From Anaeramoeba flamelloides (Eukaryota; Metamonada; Anaeramoebidae): a stretch of DNA of 64,000 nt. Each line of letters begins with the position of its first letter. Positions within the stretch are counted from its first letter, which is position 1. Position numbers and translations under genes: made by a program. The notes below the pieces were generated by a model, which saw nothing but the letters and a program-made list of their open reading frames with translations, ran no database searches and had not been told where the DNA came from. Where the stretch lies: positions 2,294,001 to 2,358,000 of the forward strand of contig JANTQA010000021.1 of NCBI GenBank assembly GCA_027625915.1, given 5' to 3'. Positions 22,720 to 34,500 of this stretch are shown piece by piece.

Positions 22720-23185
22720 TACTGTAGAGAGAAAAAATGTTCGACAGAGAAAAATAGTTGGACAGCAATTTTAATTGGGAACATTACTGAATATGATTTT
22801 AAATTTCAATCATTTGTGAAATAACTAAAGAAAATAACAATATTCTACTTTATAAAATAACGATTAATGTAATTCTACTGTTTCAAAACCTTATCTCTTA
22901 TAATCTAAAGCAAGTTTAAAAATTACCATTTTCAGAATTAATAGAAACCTTTACTAAAACTAGGATTTTTGTTAAAATATGTATGATCTATTTTTAGTTA
23001 TCAACCTTTCAAATGAGTATTCTACACACACCACAGATTAATGAACTTTTAACACATTTAAACCTGGATTTTACTAAAATTCACCAAGTTATCAATAGGA
23101 TTTGATTTTCAATTTTACTAATGTTCCCAATTAAAAAGGCTGTCCTGCCATTTTTCTTTGACCAAACATTTTTCTCTCTAGAGTT
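22720..23185. mobile_element. Element with ~80-bp terminal inverted repeats
   Basis: The left arm 22720-22800 and the reverse complement of about 23100-23185 share AGAGAGAAAAA-TGTT, AGAGAAAAAT-G and TTTTAATTGGGAACATTA. The interior of about 300 bases is AT-rich and non-coding. It lies just upstream of the eight-helix membrane protein gene and may contribute to its 5' flank. Confidence 0.6.
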
Positions 23186-23378
23186 AATTAAAATTGTACT
23201 TTGAAAAGACCACAATTTTTTACGATTATTTAATTTTGAAACGAAGAAAAAAAATAAAATAATGACAACTGGAGATGTTTGTTGAGATTCTTGTGAAACA
23301 TCACAGTTGTTACAAAACCTAGAATATTTCTATTGTGATTTCAATAGTGATTTCTTCATTTTTTTTCAATTACTATTT

Positions 23379-26300
23379 ATGTTATCAACTGAAGAATCAC
23401 TCAAAAATAAGTTATGGGGTTTGAGAAAAAATCGATCACTATTTTTTCTTTTTGTCTGTATTGAATCCATAGGACTGGTGATAACACAAACCATTGGTTT
23501 TGTCAATTATGGAAAAGACGAAAATGTCACCAAGCATAAACTCCTTTTGTACAGTGTTATCTATTACATAGCAATCCTTTTTTCAATAATATTTGCACTA
23601 ATTGTTATTCGAACAAAAAATTATCATCGACTTGCAACTTTTATCATTGGAAATTGTATTCTTACCCTCTATGGGGTCTATGAAATTATCAAGATGCCAA
23701 CAAACAAAAGGATCATTGCCGAAACTGTGATTATTCTAGTATTTGACGTCATATACTCAATCATGGTCATGGGTTTATATAGAGATTTTTATTTTGCTTC
23801 CTTAAAAAGGGCAACGTCTGATCCACACAATTATGTAACTTTTCTTTTTTTTTTTTTTTTTTCTTTTTTCTTCTTTCTTGGTTTATTTTGGTACTTGGTT
23901 GTTTATTGATTCTAAATATAACTGGAAATTATTTATTTATTTATTCGTTCATTTGTAGAAATTATTTTGTGTCAAGTCAAAATTTACAACTACTCTACAC
24001 ATTGATGCAATGGTTAACATTGTGCTATTAGTTGCAGCTGCTTTTTTTTTATTCGAGCCAAATGATTATGAATTCTATTTGGATCTGATTTTTATAATTG
24101 TGAATCTTTTTTGGGAATGGGTTGGACACTTTTCAGTAAGATTTTTTTTCAAAATTTCTTTTTTTTTTTATTATTAAGGACTAGGTTTTTGGGTGACAAA
24201 GGTGAAAGTTGTTGAGAAACACGCTTTGGGAAGATTTCTATAATCTGAGTTAAATTTATCCACTGAGAATTTCTATTACTATAAAATCGGAAATTTTCAG
24301 AATTTTAACAATTTCAACACTTTTACCATTCTTATAAGATATTGCTAAAATTACAATTTCATATTACCATTTCAAAAAATATAAACACAGAAAAATTACT
24401 CAAGATGCTCTAAATATTTTTTATAGTTACTTTACAAGTTTAAAATGTTTTAAAATTTGAACTTTAACTTGAAAATACCTTTTAGTTATGTATGATTTTC
24501 AAATATTCTTTTAAAAAACTATTTACAATTTTCTTTTTTGTTTGTGTTGATAACATATTGTAATTTATTTGTAAAATATCTTCAGAATGAAAATTCTTGT
24601 TGAGAAGTGAATATAAAAGAGCACAATAAACTAAACACCCTTTGGGGTGTGGAAAGGTTGTCCTTAAGTGGTACATTTACTGATAATAAATTTACTCCAT
24701 ACTCAAGGAACGGCTAGAAACGAAAAAACTGTATTGTGTAATTTCACTTCTTTTGATTGAAAATATTCGAATTACAAAAAAAAATTCATTAGTTTAGCCA
24801 TTAGGGTACAATAATGGAATGTGTTGATGCCAATTTTTTAAGAGACTAGTCTTTTTTATTTTTTTTTTTTTACCAATTTCTAATTAAGATTCCTTATCTA
24901 GAAATGTATTTAATATCGAAAATAAACAGGGGTTTCAAATCTACGTAATTGCCAAAACATTTTCTCAATCTCTATTAAATTTAGGTAAAAATATTTAATA
25001 GAGATTAGTCCCTTAACCAAAAAAAAATTCAATAGGATTTCATTGGCAAAAATTTGCTTCTCAACAAAAAAAGTTTTCAAACAATTCTCAATTACAAAAA
25101 ATCAAATTTTATAAAAAAAAACTTGTTTATTTTTTTTATTTTACCCAAAATTCTTAAATTTCTTCAATTTAAAACAAATTGTTTTATTTCAATAAATAAT
25201 CAGTATTCATTTCAATTTAATAATATTTGTGGTTATTTTGTAACCCTCTAAATTTAACAGAGTAAGTATTTTGTAACATTCTAGAGATAAAATTAACTCA
25301 TTTGGGAAATAAAAAAAAATGAAAAAAAAATCTTAAAGACCTCAAAAAGCTATAAATAAGATTGAAACTTCATAATTAACACAATTTTATTCAAAATTAT
25401 AATTAAAAACAATTTAAATGGAAATTTATGGTCTCTATTTTATAGTTTTTTTCTAAAAATGTCTTACTTTTTTTATTGTTGATTTTTAGAGATCGATCGT
25501 ATGTCAAATGTTGATTCTTTTTTTAATTGTTATAAGTTACTTAATAAAATTGCTAATTTTTTTTTTTTAATTTCATAAATTTTTTTTTCACATTAATGAC
25601 GCAGAGATTAAGGAATTTGTTTGAACCATAGATTTTAAACAATAAATACTCAAATAACAAAACAACTTTTATATAGTCTCTGATTTGACATTTGATTTGG
25701 TATTAAAATACAAGAAAAAAAATGAAAAAACAATTACCATTTTCATGAGAAGATGAAAGTTTTCATATCCTTTATACTATACCAAAAATCACCATTTAAC
25801 TAGAGTCGAATAATAATAATGAGTTTTTGTGAAAAAAAAAAAAAAATGTGGAAAAAAATTCAAAAGCTAAAATAGGAAAAATAGAATTTCTAACCAGCTC
25901 TGAAAATGTTCATTTATTTTATAGACTTTTTAGATTTTGTTCATTCATATATTTATCTTAATTAACAAATTTAGAAGTTTTATCAAATAGAATGAGTTAG
26001 GTTAAACAATAATCATTATTCAAACAGAAAAGATTCGATTATATTAACCATTATGAAGATTCGTTTTGTATAATGTTTTTTTTTTTTTTGTTAGTAAAAA
26101 AAAAAGACCTTTTGTAAAAATAAAGTGAATCAAAAAAGAAGAATTCCCTTTTAAAAAAAAGACTATTATTATATTTTTTCTTTCTTTGTAGTAATCTTTA
26201 CTTTTTATTTGAATTAATATTGCACATATCGTTTTATAAATAATAATTACTTGGTTCAAAAGAGTTCAAGTTGATATTAACTCATAAAAAAAAATATCAT

Positions 26301-27773
26301 CAAAGTATAATTCAATTTCTAATCAATTGACTTTTATCTTCCAAATATTTAATTCTTAGAGCACGACTACTCTTTTATAGATCTAGAAATTATTTAATTT
26401 GATTATTGTTTATTGTTTTTAAATATGAAACATTAATTGTATTGAGTTAAAAAGGAAAAAATAAAAATATTTATCCCTTTTTATTTGGGGTTTATTTTCA
26501 AATAGATTGTTAATAATATAATAAAATATCATTCGGGGGATAGAAGTGTGCAATTTTCGTGATTCTAGGTTTAATGGTGATTTATAATCATTTTAAATTA
26601 AAATAAAAAATATATATTAATGTGTTCTCATACTTTTTTTAGTTTTTTAAAAACATGCTTTGTTGAATTTTTTTTTTTGTGTCCTGAAAAAAACATCATG
26701 GAGTTGTAAATTAATTTCTTAAATTTGATTTTTAAAAACTTTTTATCTAAGAAAAACTTTCTACTCAACACTAATATAGATTTTTATATTAAAAATGTTT
26801 TCTCAAAAAGTATTATTTAAATGGAAAATAAAATTTAAGTGAAAAAAAGTATTTTAGGGGTAGATAATTTTGCACAAATTACATAGATTATTAATATCTT
26901 ATTAATTGTATTATTAATTGGCAATTGATGTTATAATATTACTGTGCTATAAATACATGTATCCTCTACTGAAAATGCCCATGTATTTTTTTATAGATTA
27001 TATCACAAAAAACTTTTTGTTTTGGTGTTATAGAAATCAATAAATTTTTATTTATTAATATTATTATGTTAATTTGGTACATGTTTGATTTAAAACTAAT
27101 TTTCAATTTTCTACCTTTGGTTGTCAGGATTTCATCAAAAGTGGTGAGTATCCCTCATAAATGTTCTATTTTACACTTTTTACACATATACCAAACATTA
27201 AGGTTTTAATTTTCATACGATCTTAATTTTGGAAATAACATATAGATTTTAAGAAATTATTTCCTTTTTTAAAAATGAATATTTATTCTTTTTATTATTT
27301 TCTTTGATTTTTATACTTTTGAAATATATTTTTATATTTATATAAATAAATAGATCAAAACTGAAGCTAAAAAAAGAGCCCAAATATTTTTGATAACTAG
27401 TTTTATCCAACCAGTTTATTTAATCGTAAAAATTATTATAATTTGGTCCACTGTCAAATATAAATTAATCCCAAGAATACCTGTATCGATCATGATGTTT
27501 ATGGGATTAATAGTTCGCATAGTATTAATGATCTATGGATTTAAAGCATATAATAATTTTGGAAAAAGGAAAAAAATTAAACTAGAAGATGCCATGGACG
27601 ATAAAAGAGTAGCACTACTTGATAAAAATGAGCAAGATATTGAAGAAAAACAAGATCAAAAATCACAAAGCGATAGTTCTTCTGATAGAAGTAGCCTCAA
27701 AAATTCGGGATCAGATTCAGATTCGGACAGTATTTTCGCAACTGATGAAGAAAATAAGGAAAATAGTGACTAG
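23379..27773 (+). CDS. Eight-helix membrane protein of unknown function, three exons
   Basis: Exons 23379-23834, 23959-24135 and 27354-27773 join in phase 0 throughout (donors GTAACT and GTAAGA; acceptors TTTGTAG and AAATAG) and give 350 residues ending in TAG. I chose the ATG at 23379 (MLSTEESLK) over an in-frame one 24 codons upstream because it follows a normal cytosolic N-terminus. Hydrophobic helices: four in exon 1 (about residues 20-42, 60-82, 91-110, 117-139), two in exon 2 and two in exon 3 (FLITSFIQPVYLIVKI and a final one with MGLIVRIVLMIYGF). The C-terminal tail is acidic and serine-rich with an SDSDSDS run, probably cytosolic. I do not recognise the family. Intron 2 is 3.2 kb and repeat-laden; a micro-exon near 27136 flanked by CAG and GTGAGT was considered, but its phase does not fit. 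Confidence 0.68.
24842..25012. mobile_element. TTAA-flanked MITE, copy 2
   Basis: 171 bases with TTAA on both sides. Ends are GAGACTAGTC and, reversed, GGGACTAATCTC. Interior parallels the copy at 8900-9073. Inserted in an intron. Confidence 0.7.
25045..25340 (+). repeat. Dispersed repeat R2, copy 2
   Basis: Related to 17010-17350 and to the reverse complement of 34575-34880. Best-preserved block is TTGTGGTTATTTTGTAACCC followed by TCTAAATTTAACAGAGTAAG. Confidence 0.6.
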
Positions 27774-28002
27774 GAAATATGCGCACCCAAGGTTATCAAG
27801 AGTAATAAATAAACAATATTAAATCGTTCATGACATATTTTAATATTGTTTGTTATAAATAAAAGTGTTTTATCTAACTCTAAAAATCTTATCAGTTAAT
27901 TTTTTATGTGATTTTTTGATTTTTTATTATATTTTAATTTTTTTTTTTATAATTAGAAGTGATTAAGGTTTAAAATGCTCAAAATTTGAAAAAATATTTC
28001 TA

Positions 28003-28500
28003 ATTTCAGGTGTGATAACTTGTGATTTGGTTCTTATCTGATCAATTTTTGACTTTGTATGGATTTTAAGAGTGGTTTTAATAAAAAAGTTAATTTTAGG
28101 CAATTTTTTTTTTTTTCCTGATATCGATTGATGAATGTAAGGATAATAGGCGAGAAGGGACGTTATCATAAAATTTTGATTTATGGGTGGTAACATGAAA
28201 TTTTTTTTACTTGTATCCAATTTCCTAAAAAAAAATAAATTTTTAAAAAGAAAAAAATATTTTTTTCAACAACCCCAAATAAAATCAAACAAAATAAAAA
28301 TTTCAATCAACTAGCCACATAATAAAATTTCATTAAAACCCCCTTCTCGCCTATTATCCTTACATTCATCAATCGATATCAGGAAAAAGAAAATAAATCG
28401 CTTAAAATAAACTTTTTTACAAAAACCACTCTTAAAATCCATACAAAGTCAAAAATTGATCAGATAAGAACCAAATCACAAGTACTCACACCTGAAATAA
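28003..28500. repeat. Inverted duplication with ~170-bp arms
   Basis: 28003-28165 and the reverse complement of about 28335-28500 share TCTCGCCTATTATCCTTAC, ATTCATCAATCGATATCAGG, AAACCACTCTTAAAATCCA and TGATCAGATAAGAACCAAAT. The left arm on the minus strand has an 85-codon open frame with LLAYYPYIHQSISG; the right arm starts the same phrase but soon hits a stop. Either a foldback element or an inverted copy of a gene fragment. Confidence 0.65.
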
Positions 28501-29356
28501 GATATTATTTTTTTTAGAATTCAAGGGACCGTAAGCTTATAAAAATTAATAATCTGAACAATCAAATGAAATCTGATTAAGATCTTATATATCTCTTTTT
28601 ATAATTTGTAATTTGTATTTGGTTTATGTGGATGAGTTAACCTTGTTTAAACAATTTATTAATTTAAGTCTAAGATATTTCTAATAAAGTGGGTCAATTT
28701 TATTTTAAAATATCTCTTTTAAACATAATCATCAAAACAATATAAAACATCCAAAATCATTAAACTACCATTTATTAATTCTTGATAACAATTCAATTCG
28801 TTTCTTAATAGTGTAATACAGAAATAAAAGAGATTAAAATTTCTGATCTCGATTTTATCTGATATTTTTTAGAGGTGAAAATTGGTCTTTATTATTTTCT
28901 TTTTGACGGAAAAACCCGTTTCCATAACTTGTTTAATCTCATCAAATTTTCAAATAGAATTGAAAGGATATAACTGCATTTTATTGTTTAAAAAATCATT
29001 TGTACCCTTTACATATTTCCAGTTTTTTATAGAAATTGGTTATACCTTGTTTTCACCAAAAACAGTGTTATTTTTTTTTTTCATTTTTGGGAAATATTTC
29101 AAGTAACATATTTCGAAATAAATAACATAGTCATTGATTCAATCGGTATTAATATTTAACTTAATTTGGTATTGTCAATCCATGGATATCTTGACTAACA
29201 ATCATGATTTTTTCTGAAATGTAAAAAAAATTCCCCACTTTTTTGGAAATACCTTATTTGTTGAATCCTAAAATTCGCATTTTTTTCAATCTAAAACTTA
29301 GTAAGGTAACTGATTATTTTCATAAACAATTAAATTATATCTTGAAAACGATATTA

Positions 29357-29550
29357 ACAGTTCCACTATTAATACCCAAACTTTGAAGGAAAATTGAGGT
29401 ACAGGAAAAAATATCAAATTAAAGCACAAAATCGGGATTCTAGTAAAATAATTTGTGAAAAAAAAATTTGAAACAATTTTGTGCCTTAATTTGATATTTT
29501 TTTGTACCTTAAATTTCGTTTAAAGTTTTTATCTTGTATTTAGTAAATGA
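29357..29550. mobile_element. Decayed Tc1/mariner-like MITE, copy 4
   Basis: Retains CAGTTCCACTATTAATA at the left, ATCAAATTAAAGCAC and TTTTGTGCCTTAATTTGATA inside, and a worn right end. Borders approximate. Confidence 0.5.
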
Positions 29551-29589
29551 TGAAGAAAATTTTTGTTATTGATGAAATTTTCTAAACAG

Positions 29590-30070
29590 AATTTTAGAAA
29601 TTAGGGAAGACCCGTAGAGTGTCGTAGAGTGTCTATTTTTGTTTAAATTTAAAAATAAACAGAAAATTTCACAAATTAAAAAAAAGCCAAACGGTTCGTT
29701 AACAGTATTCAAAAGAATTTAATAAAATAAGGATTTTACTTAATTCTTTTAAATCCGGGAAAACAGAAAGAAAAGTGTATAGAGCAACTTAAAGTCCCGT
29801 AAAGTCCCGTAGAGTGCCTAGGTTTTTTTTAATTTCTAAAAGTAAAAAAAACCTAACTGCGGTTTTCTTGAGGTTTTCTGTTTTATTTCTGAAGTTTTCT
29901 AGGTTTTTTTGAGTTTTCTATTTTATTTGTGAAGTGTTCTAGGTTTTTTTGAGTTTTTGGAATAAACCAAAAATTTTAATAAATTTTCTGTTTATTTCAA
30001 AAAGTAAAACAAAAAACTAGAACACTTCACAAATAAAAAAAAACTAACTGCTATAAGTCGAAATTAATTT
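29590..30070. repeat. Composite AGGTTTTTTTGAGG repeat, copy 2
   Basis: Has tandem and inverted modules: GTAGAGTGTCGTAGAGTGTC, AAAGTCCCGTAAAGTCCCGT, and repeated TTCTAGGTTTTTTTGAG-TTTTCTATTTTATTTGTGAAG blocks, then their reverse complements. Followed by an A-run at 30080-30107. Confidence 0.6.
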
Positions 30071-30704
30071 CCTCCCTTCAAAAAAAAAAAAAAAAAAAAA
30101 AAAAAAATAGATAAAATTATATTATGGAATGAGTAATTAATAAAAAAATAAATAAATAAATTATCAAGATAAAAAAAGGAAATATTTGTAAAAAAATATT
30201 CATTAATATGGATTTATATTTCTACTACTACTGCACCTTTTCTTTTCCCAAATATTAATTAAATATTTCAAATAAATTTTAAATAAATATCCATGATTGA
30301 AAAATTAGTTCAATGAATCTGCATTATTTTGTTCATTAGTGTCCTTGTTTTTCGCATACACAAATCCTATTTTTTTAATAAAATTTAAAAAGAAATAAAA
30401 GAAATAATTTGAGAAATAAAAATTATTTTTTGAAATCAGTATTATAATATTTTAGACAAACATACATATTTTTGTTCTCTTTTTTGGAAACGAAAAATAC
30501 AATCGGTTTGTTTCAGAATTTTTTTTTAAATCTTCATAAAAAAAAATTGAATATAAAAAAAAGTCATCAATTTACATTAGAAAAACAATTATGAAAATAG
30601 AGCTAAAATTCTATTTTTTAGATTTTATCTTCTAAAAATCAAATATTAAATTACATCTTAAGAGATTTTTTTTTTTGTCTCTTGAAATTGATTTTTTTTC
30701 AGTC

Positions 30705-30960
30705 AAAGGGGCCCAACATTTTTTTCAAATATCAAATATTTTTTATAATTGACCTTTGAAGAACAAATAAAAAATAAGTAGTAGAATAAACATCAAAGAA
30801 TTGTTGATACCTGTCTGAAATAAAACTAATTAATCTATAGAATTTTCTTAAGAATTGAAAAACCCAAATTCTTAGGGAACACCAATTGAGAAAAACAACA
30901 AAGTTCATTTTGAACTTCTATTCAATATCAAATAAAATTCCAATAGAAATGAAATTATTT
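30705..30960 (+). repeat. Dispersed repeat shared with 4855-5106
   Basis: Both copies contain CCTAACATTTTTTTCAAAT-type sequence, GAAGAACAAATAA and ATTCTTAGG...AATTGAGAAAAACAA in the same order. Non-coding. Confidence 0.6.
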
Positions 30961-31581
30961 CTCAACAATCATTTCCAGAGTTTCAATAACCTCGTAATAA
31001 CACATTTTTACCAAGTGACTAACGATCTTGCAATAAAAAAAAATTTGCAAATGAATTATGTTTTCAAAAAAAATCGTAAAAGAAAAAAAAAATGTGAAAA
31101 AATAATTGTTTCAATTTTGAAATTTCCAAAATTAATTTTTTTCTACTAATTTCCATTCAACCCCTTTATACACATGTAATTCAGTCCTTAAAACTGCACC
31201 ACTTCAACTGAAAAATGGTTTATTAAAATTTTAAACTATTTTTTGCGATAATAAATCTATCTTATTTTTTGAAATGGTAAAAACATTTTATCACTTTTAA
31301 AGAATTTTAACATATGATTAAATTTTTGAATTAATTTTAATTTATAACTAGATCAGTGTCGCTATTTTAAAGTAGTACCTAGGGTATACAAACAAAAATA
31401 ATTGATTATTTTATAATTATTTATATTTAAACTTGATTCGGATTTTTTCCTGTTAAATATTGAGTTTATTCTTGTTATATTTTATATAAAATCAGAATTT
31501 TTTTTGTTTATTTAAATAAGAAAAGTGAAGAGTTATTTTAAGTAAAAAAAGTTGGTAAGTAAGAATATGTGATGTGTGTTC

Positions 31582-34500
31582 TTATTTAATTTCCAAGAAA
31601 AAAACTTGTTTTAAATTATGAGTAAAAAAAAAAAAACTTTGTAAAATAAAATAATTCATACTATTTTTTCTTTCTATTTTATCCATTTTGATTTTATCCA
31701 AAGTTTTTTGTTTCTCTTTTTCCCTTTTTAATTTTTCTAGTCTCTTTTCTTCTGCCAGTTTTTTTCTTGCTCTGATTTCCATCTTATCCGATTCTTCAAT
31801 ACTTACTAATTTATTTGGGTTTAATAATTTATCTTTTTTTCTTTGAATCCTCATTTCTTCTTTTCTTCTTTGACGAGATTCTTTTAATTGCTCTTCTATG
31901 GATTTTTTCACCTTTTGATCAACACCCTTCTCAGTTTTTTTTCTTTTTTTTTGATCCTTCTCATAATTCTCTTTAAATGGCTATAATTAAGTGAATAGTA
32001 AAATAGGATGATTAAATATTGGGTTTATAAAAAATAATAAAGTCAAAAATTTTATAAAAGTTAAAATGAATTAAAGAATAACAAAAATACACTTTTTATT
32101 CAATTTGGAAATAATTTTGATTTTAACAAATATTTTTAAGTTTTTTTTCATCTTTTTTTTTTTATTTTCATTTCTTTTTTTTTTCAATTACATTTTTGTT
32201 TCCTTTGATCGAAAGTTTTTTTCTAATGATTGATAGAAGGTTAAAGTTGAGTTGTTCAAATTAGAAAAAACATTTAAATAAAAGTATCCAATGGCATCTA
32301 ACCATTTGATTGATCAATATTTTTCATGTGAAATACTGGCAAATTTAGCAGTATAATTTTTTGTTTTATTCATTCCAAAATTTTGAATACATAGATTTTT
32401 ATTTTTTCGTTTAATCGTTTTTTTTTTTATTTAATTCAATAAAAACGATTACATATAAAAATATTAATATTGGGTAATTATGGGATTATAGTCAACAACT
32501 GAGAAATCTTAAGTTAAAGTAGGTTGCTATTTGAGGTAAATCATATTTGTTCTCCTTGGTTTAAAGGTTTGTAAAAATTCAATTTGTTTTATTATTTAGA
32601 ATTAAGTGTTGAAAACAGTTAATCTGGTAAATGAAGAATTTCGAATTGTTTAAGCGAGTGTATCTTCCAATTCAAAGAGTGTAGTATCTAGATCCATTAG
32701 GGTGCATGTCAACACTGTAATTTGAATAATTTTAAACTTATTTTTCTAAAATATAAAAATTTGATTAATGAAATACAACAAGAAGTTGATCTCATCAATT
32801 AAAAATGATCCATTGTATTAGTAAAAAAATAAAGAATTTTATAAAAAAATCTGCATATCATTATAAATTTAAATAGTTGAATCATCAATATTTAGACTCC
32901 AATGTTGCAAAATATATTTTTTAAATATGTCGTCAAATGTAGATTAGTTACTAAAAAAAAATTCAATCTTTTTATAAAATTAAATAATTAATAAATAGAT
33001 TTTTTTGACAAATTATTTCTGAAATCTTGAAAATTTATTGATAATACGACTAGCTTTCATAAAAAAGGTAACAAAAATAATGAATATTCAAGTTTTTATG
33101 TTGTTGATTATTGAGTTAATCTTTGAAATTAAAAATTGACAAAATAGTTAATTTTGGAGGTTCTAAAGTTTAATTTTTAAAATTGGAATACTATTATTTT
33201 GGGTTTCTTTTTTTGGATTTGGAAAAATAATTAAAAAAAAATTTCCAAAATGAAAATTTTTAATAGTGATCATTAGTAAAAAATGAAATAATAGTATTTG
33301 TTTAATAACTATAATAGATTATTTAGAGTCACAGAAACTATTTGAGCAATGGTTGCACTAATACCATTTACACCCAATTACAACATACTTTGATTTTAGA
33401 GAAATCTATGGTGACGCTAATCCCTAGTTAAAATCATCTATTTCATCAAACCAAAACACAAATTACAAAAAAAATTGAGATCTTACTGGTTCATGAATTC
33501 TAAATGGGTAAAATTTTTCACTTTATTTGCCTTTTTTTTTTTTTAAATAAGAGTGTTTTCAAAGATGCAGGTTGAAATTTGTAAGCTCTAATTTGAAAAA
33601 GAAAAATGAAAATGAAGTGATTATTTTTTTACATTTATTATGTAAATACAGGTATTGTTCAATAATATTTAACATGGATTTTTTAGAGCACTTTTTAACT
33701 GTGTGAATCATAAAACACTTGTATGATTTGCCTTCAATTAAAATGTACTATATTATAGACAAATTTATGACAAAGTGGCTATATAATTCTTTTCATTCAA
33801 TTTTAATCTTCTTTAACGTGTTTTATTTCTATTTACCAATGAGAAAACTAAATTCCATTCCAAAATATTTAAAATCCCTTGAATTCAAATTAAGAAATTT
33901 TAAATATTTTTTAGTATTTCAGTAAGCAAGATTAATTACATTTCTGGAAATATGTTAATTGTAAAATAAAAAGATCAAAATTTTCCTTCAGTTTTCCAAA
34001 AAAAACCTTCTCTCAAGAATAAAAATTAATCACCAAAAGGCCCCAATTTAAAAAGACCCAAATTAATAATTTAAACTGATTTAAGAATTAAAAAATTTGA
34101 AATTCTACTAAGATTTAAAAAATCTATTTTTGAAAAAGCTGAATGAAAATTTTGATCTGATTTATTTTGCAACAAATAGTATCGTTTTCAATTGGCTTTG
34201 TGAGAAGATGTGTTTTTTACACAATAATTTATTACCAAAATATTTGGGAATGTAAATAAAAACTTTCATTTTTTAATTGGAAAATGAAAGTAGGCACGAA
34301 TTGATAATTAAGGGTCGAGTCATTACGGTGAAATTTTTTATTCTGAAATGGAAAAAAACTTTTTAGTATTTTTATTGAGGACCTAACACCAATCAAAAAC
34401 CAACCAACCTATGATGTACGATCGATCTCCAAAAATCAACAACCAAAAATGAGGACATTTTTAGAAAAAAGCGCCAAAGAGCGACACTCAATTTCCAATT

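Larger units (their letters stand above)
20127..23378. other. Intergenic region with inverted-repeat elements
   Basis: No gene identified. A segment at about 20980-21300 resembles 33000-33290. The interior of the 1718-2223 element recurs in reverse at 22260-22560. A further inverted-repeat pair lies at 22720-22800 and 23090-23185. The remainder is A/T-rich with no coding pattern. Confidence 0.5.
24136..27353 (+). other. Long intron 2 of the eight-helix protein gene
   Basis: 3.2 kb of AT-rich intron. It contains a TTAA-flanked MITE (24842-25012) and dispersed repeat R2 copy 2 (25045-25340). The rest shows no coding pattern that I can support. Confidence 0.5.
27774..31581. other. Repeat-rich intergenic region
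   Basis: Contains an inverted duplication (28003-28500), a segment (about 28560-29220) also found near 58390-58990 and, in part, near 41330-41570, a decayed Tc1/mariner-like MITE (about 29357-29550), the composite AGGTTTTTTTGAGG repeat (29590-30070) and a segment (30705-30960) shared with 4855-5106. No gene supported. Confidence 0.5.

Noticed and set aside
24482-24676. A 64-codon minus-strand gene with YHLRTTFPHPKGC
   Set aside because: It lies in the intron of a plus-strand gene, with no start context or partner exon; the odd composition may belong to an unrecognised repeat.
27130-27152. A micro-exon in the eight-helix protein gene (CAG...GTGAGT)
   Set aside because: Its length is not a multiple of three and would put a stop in the next exon; direct joining to 27354 keeps frame.
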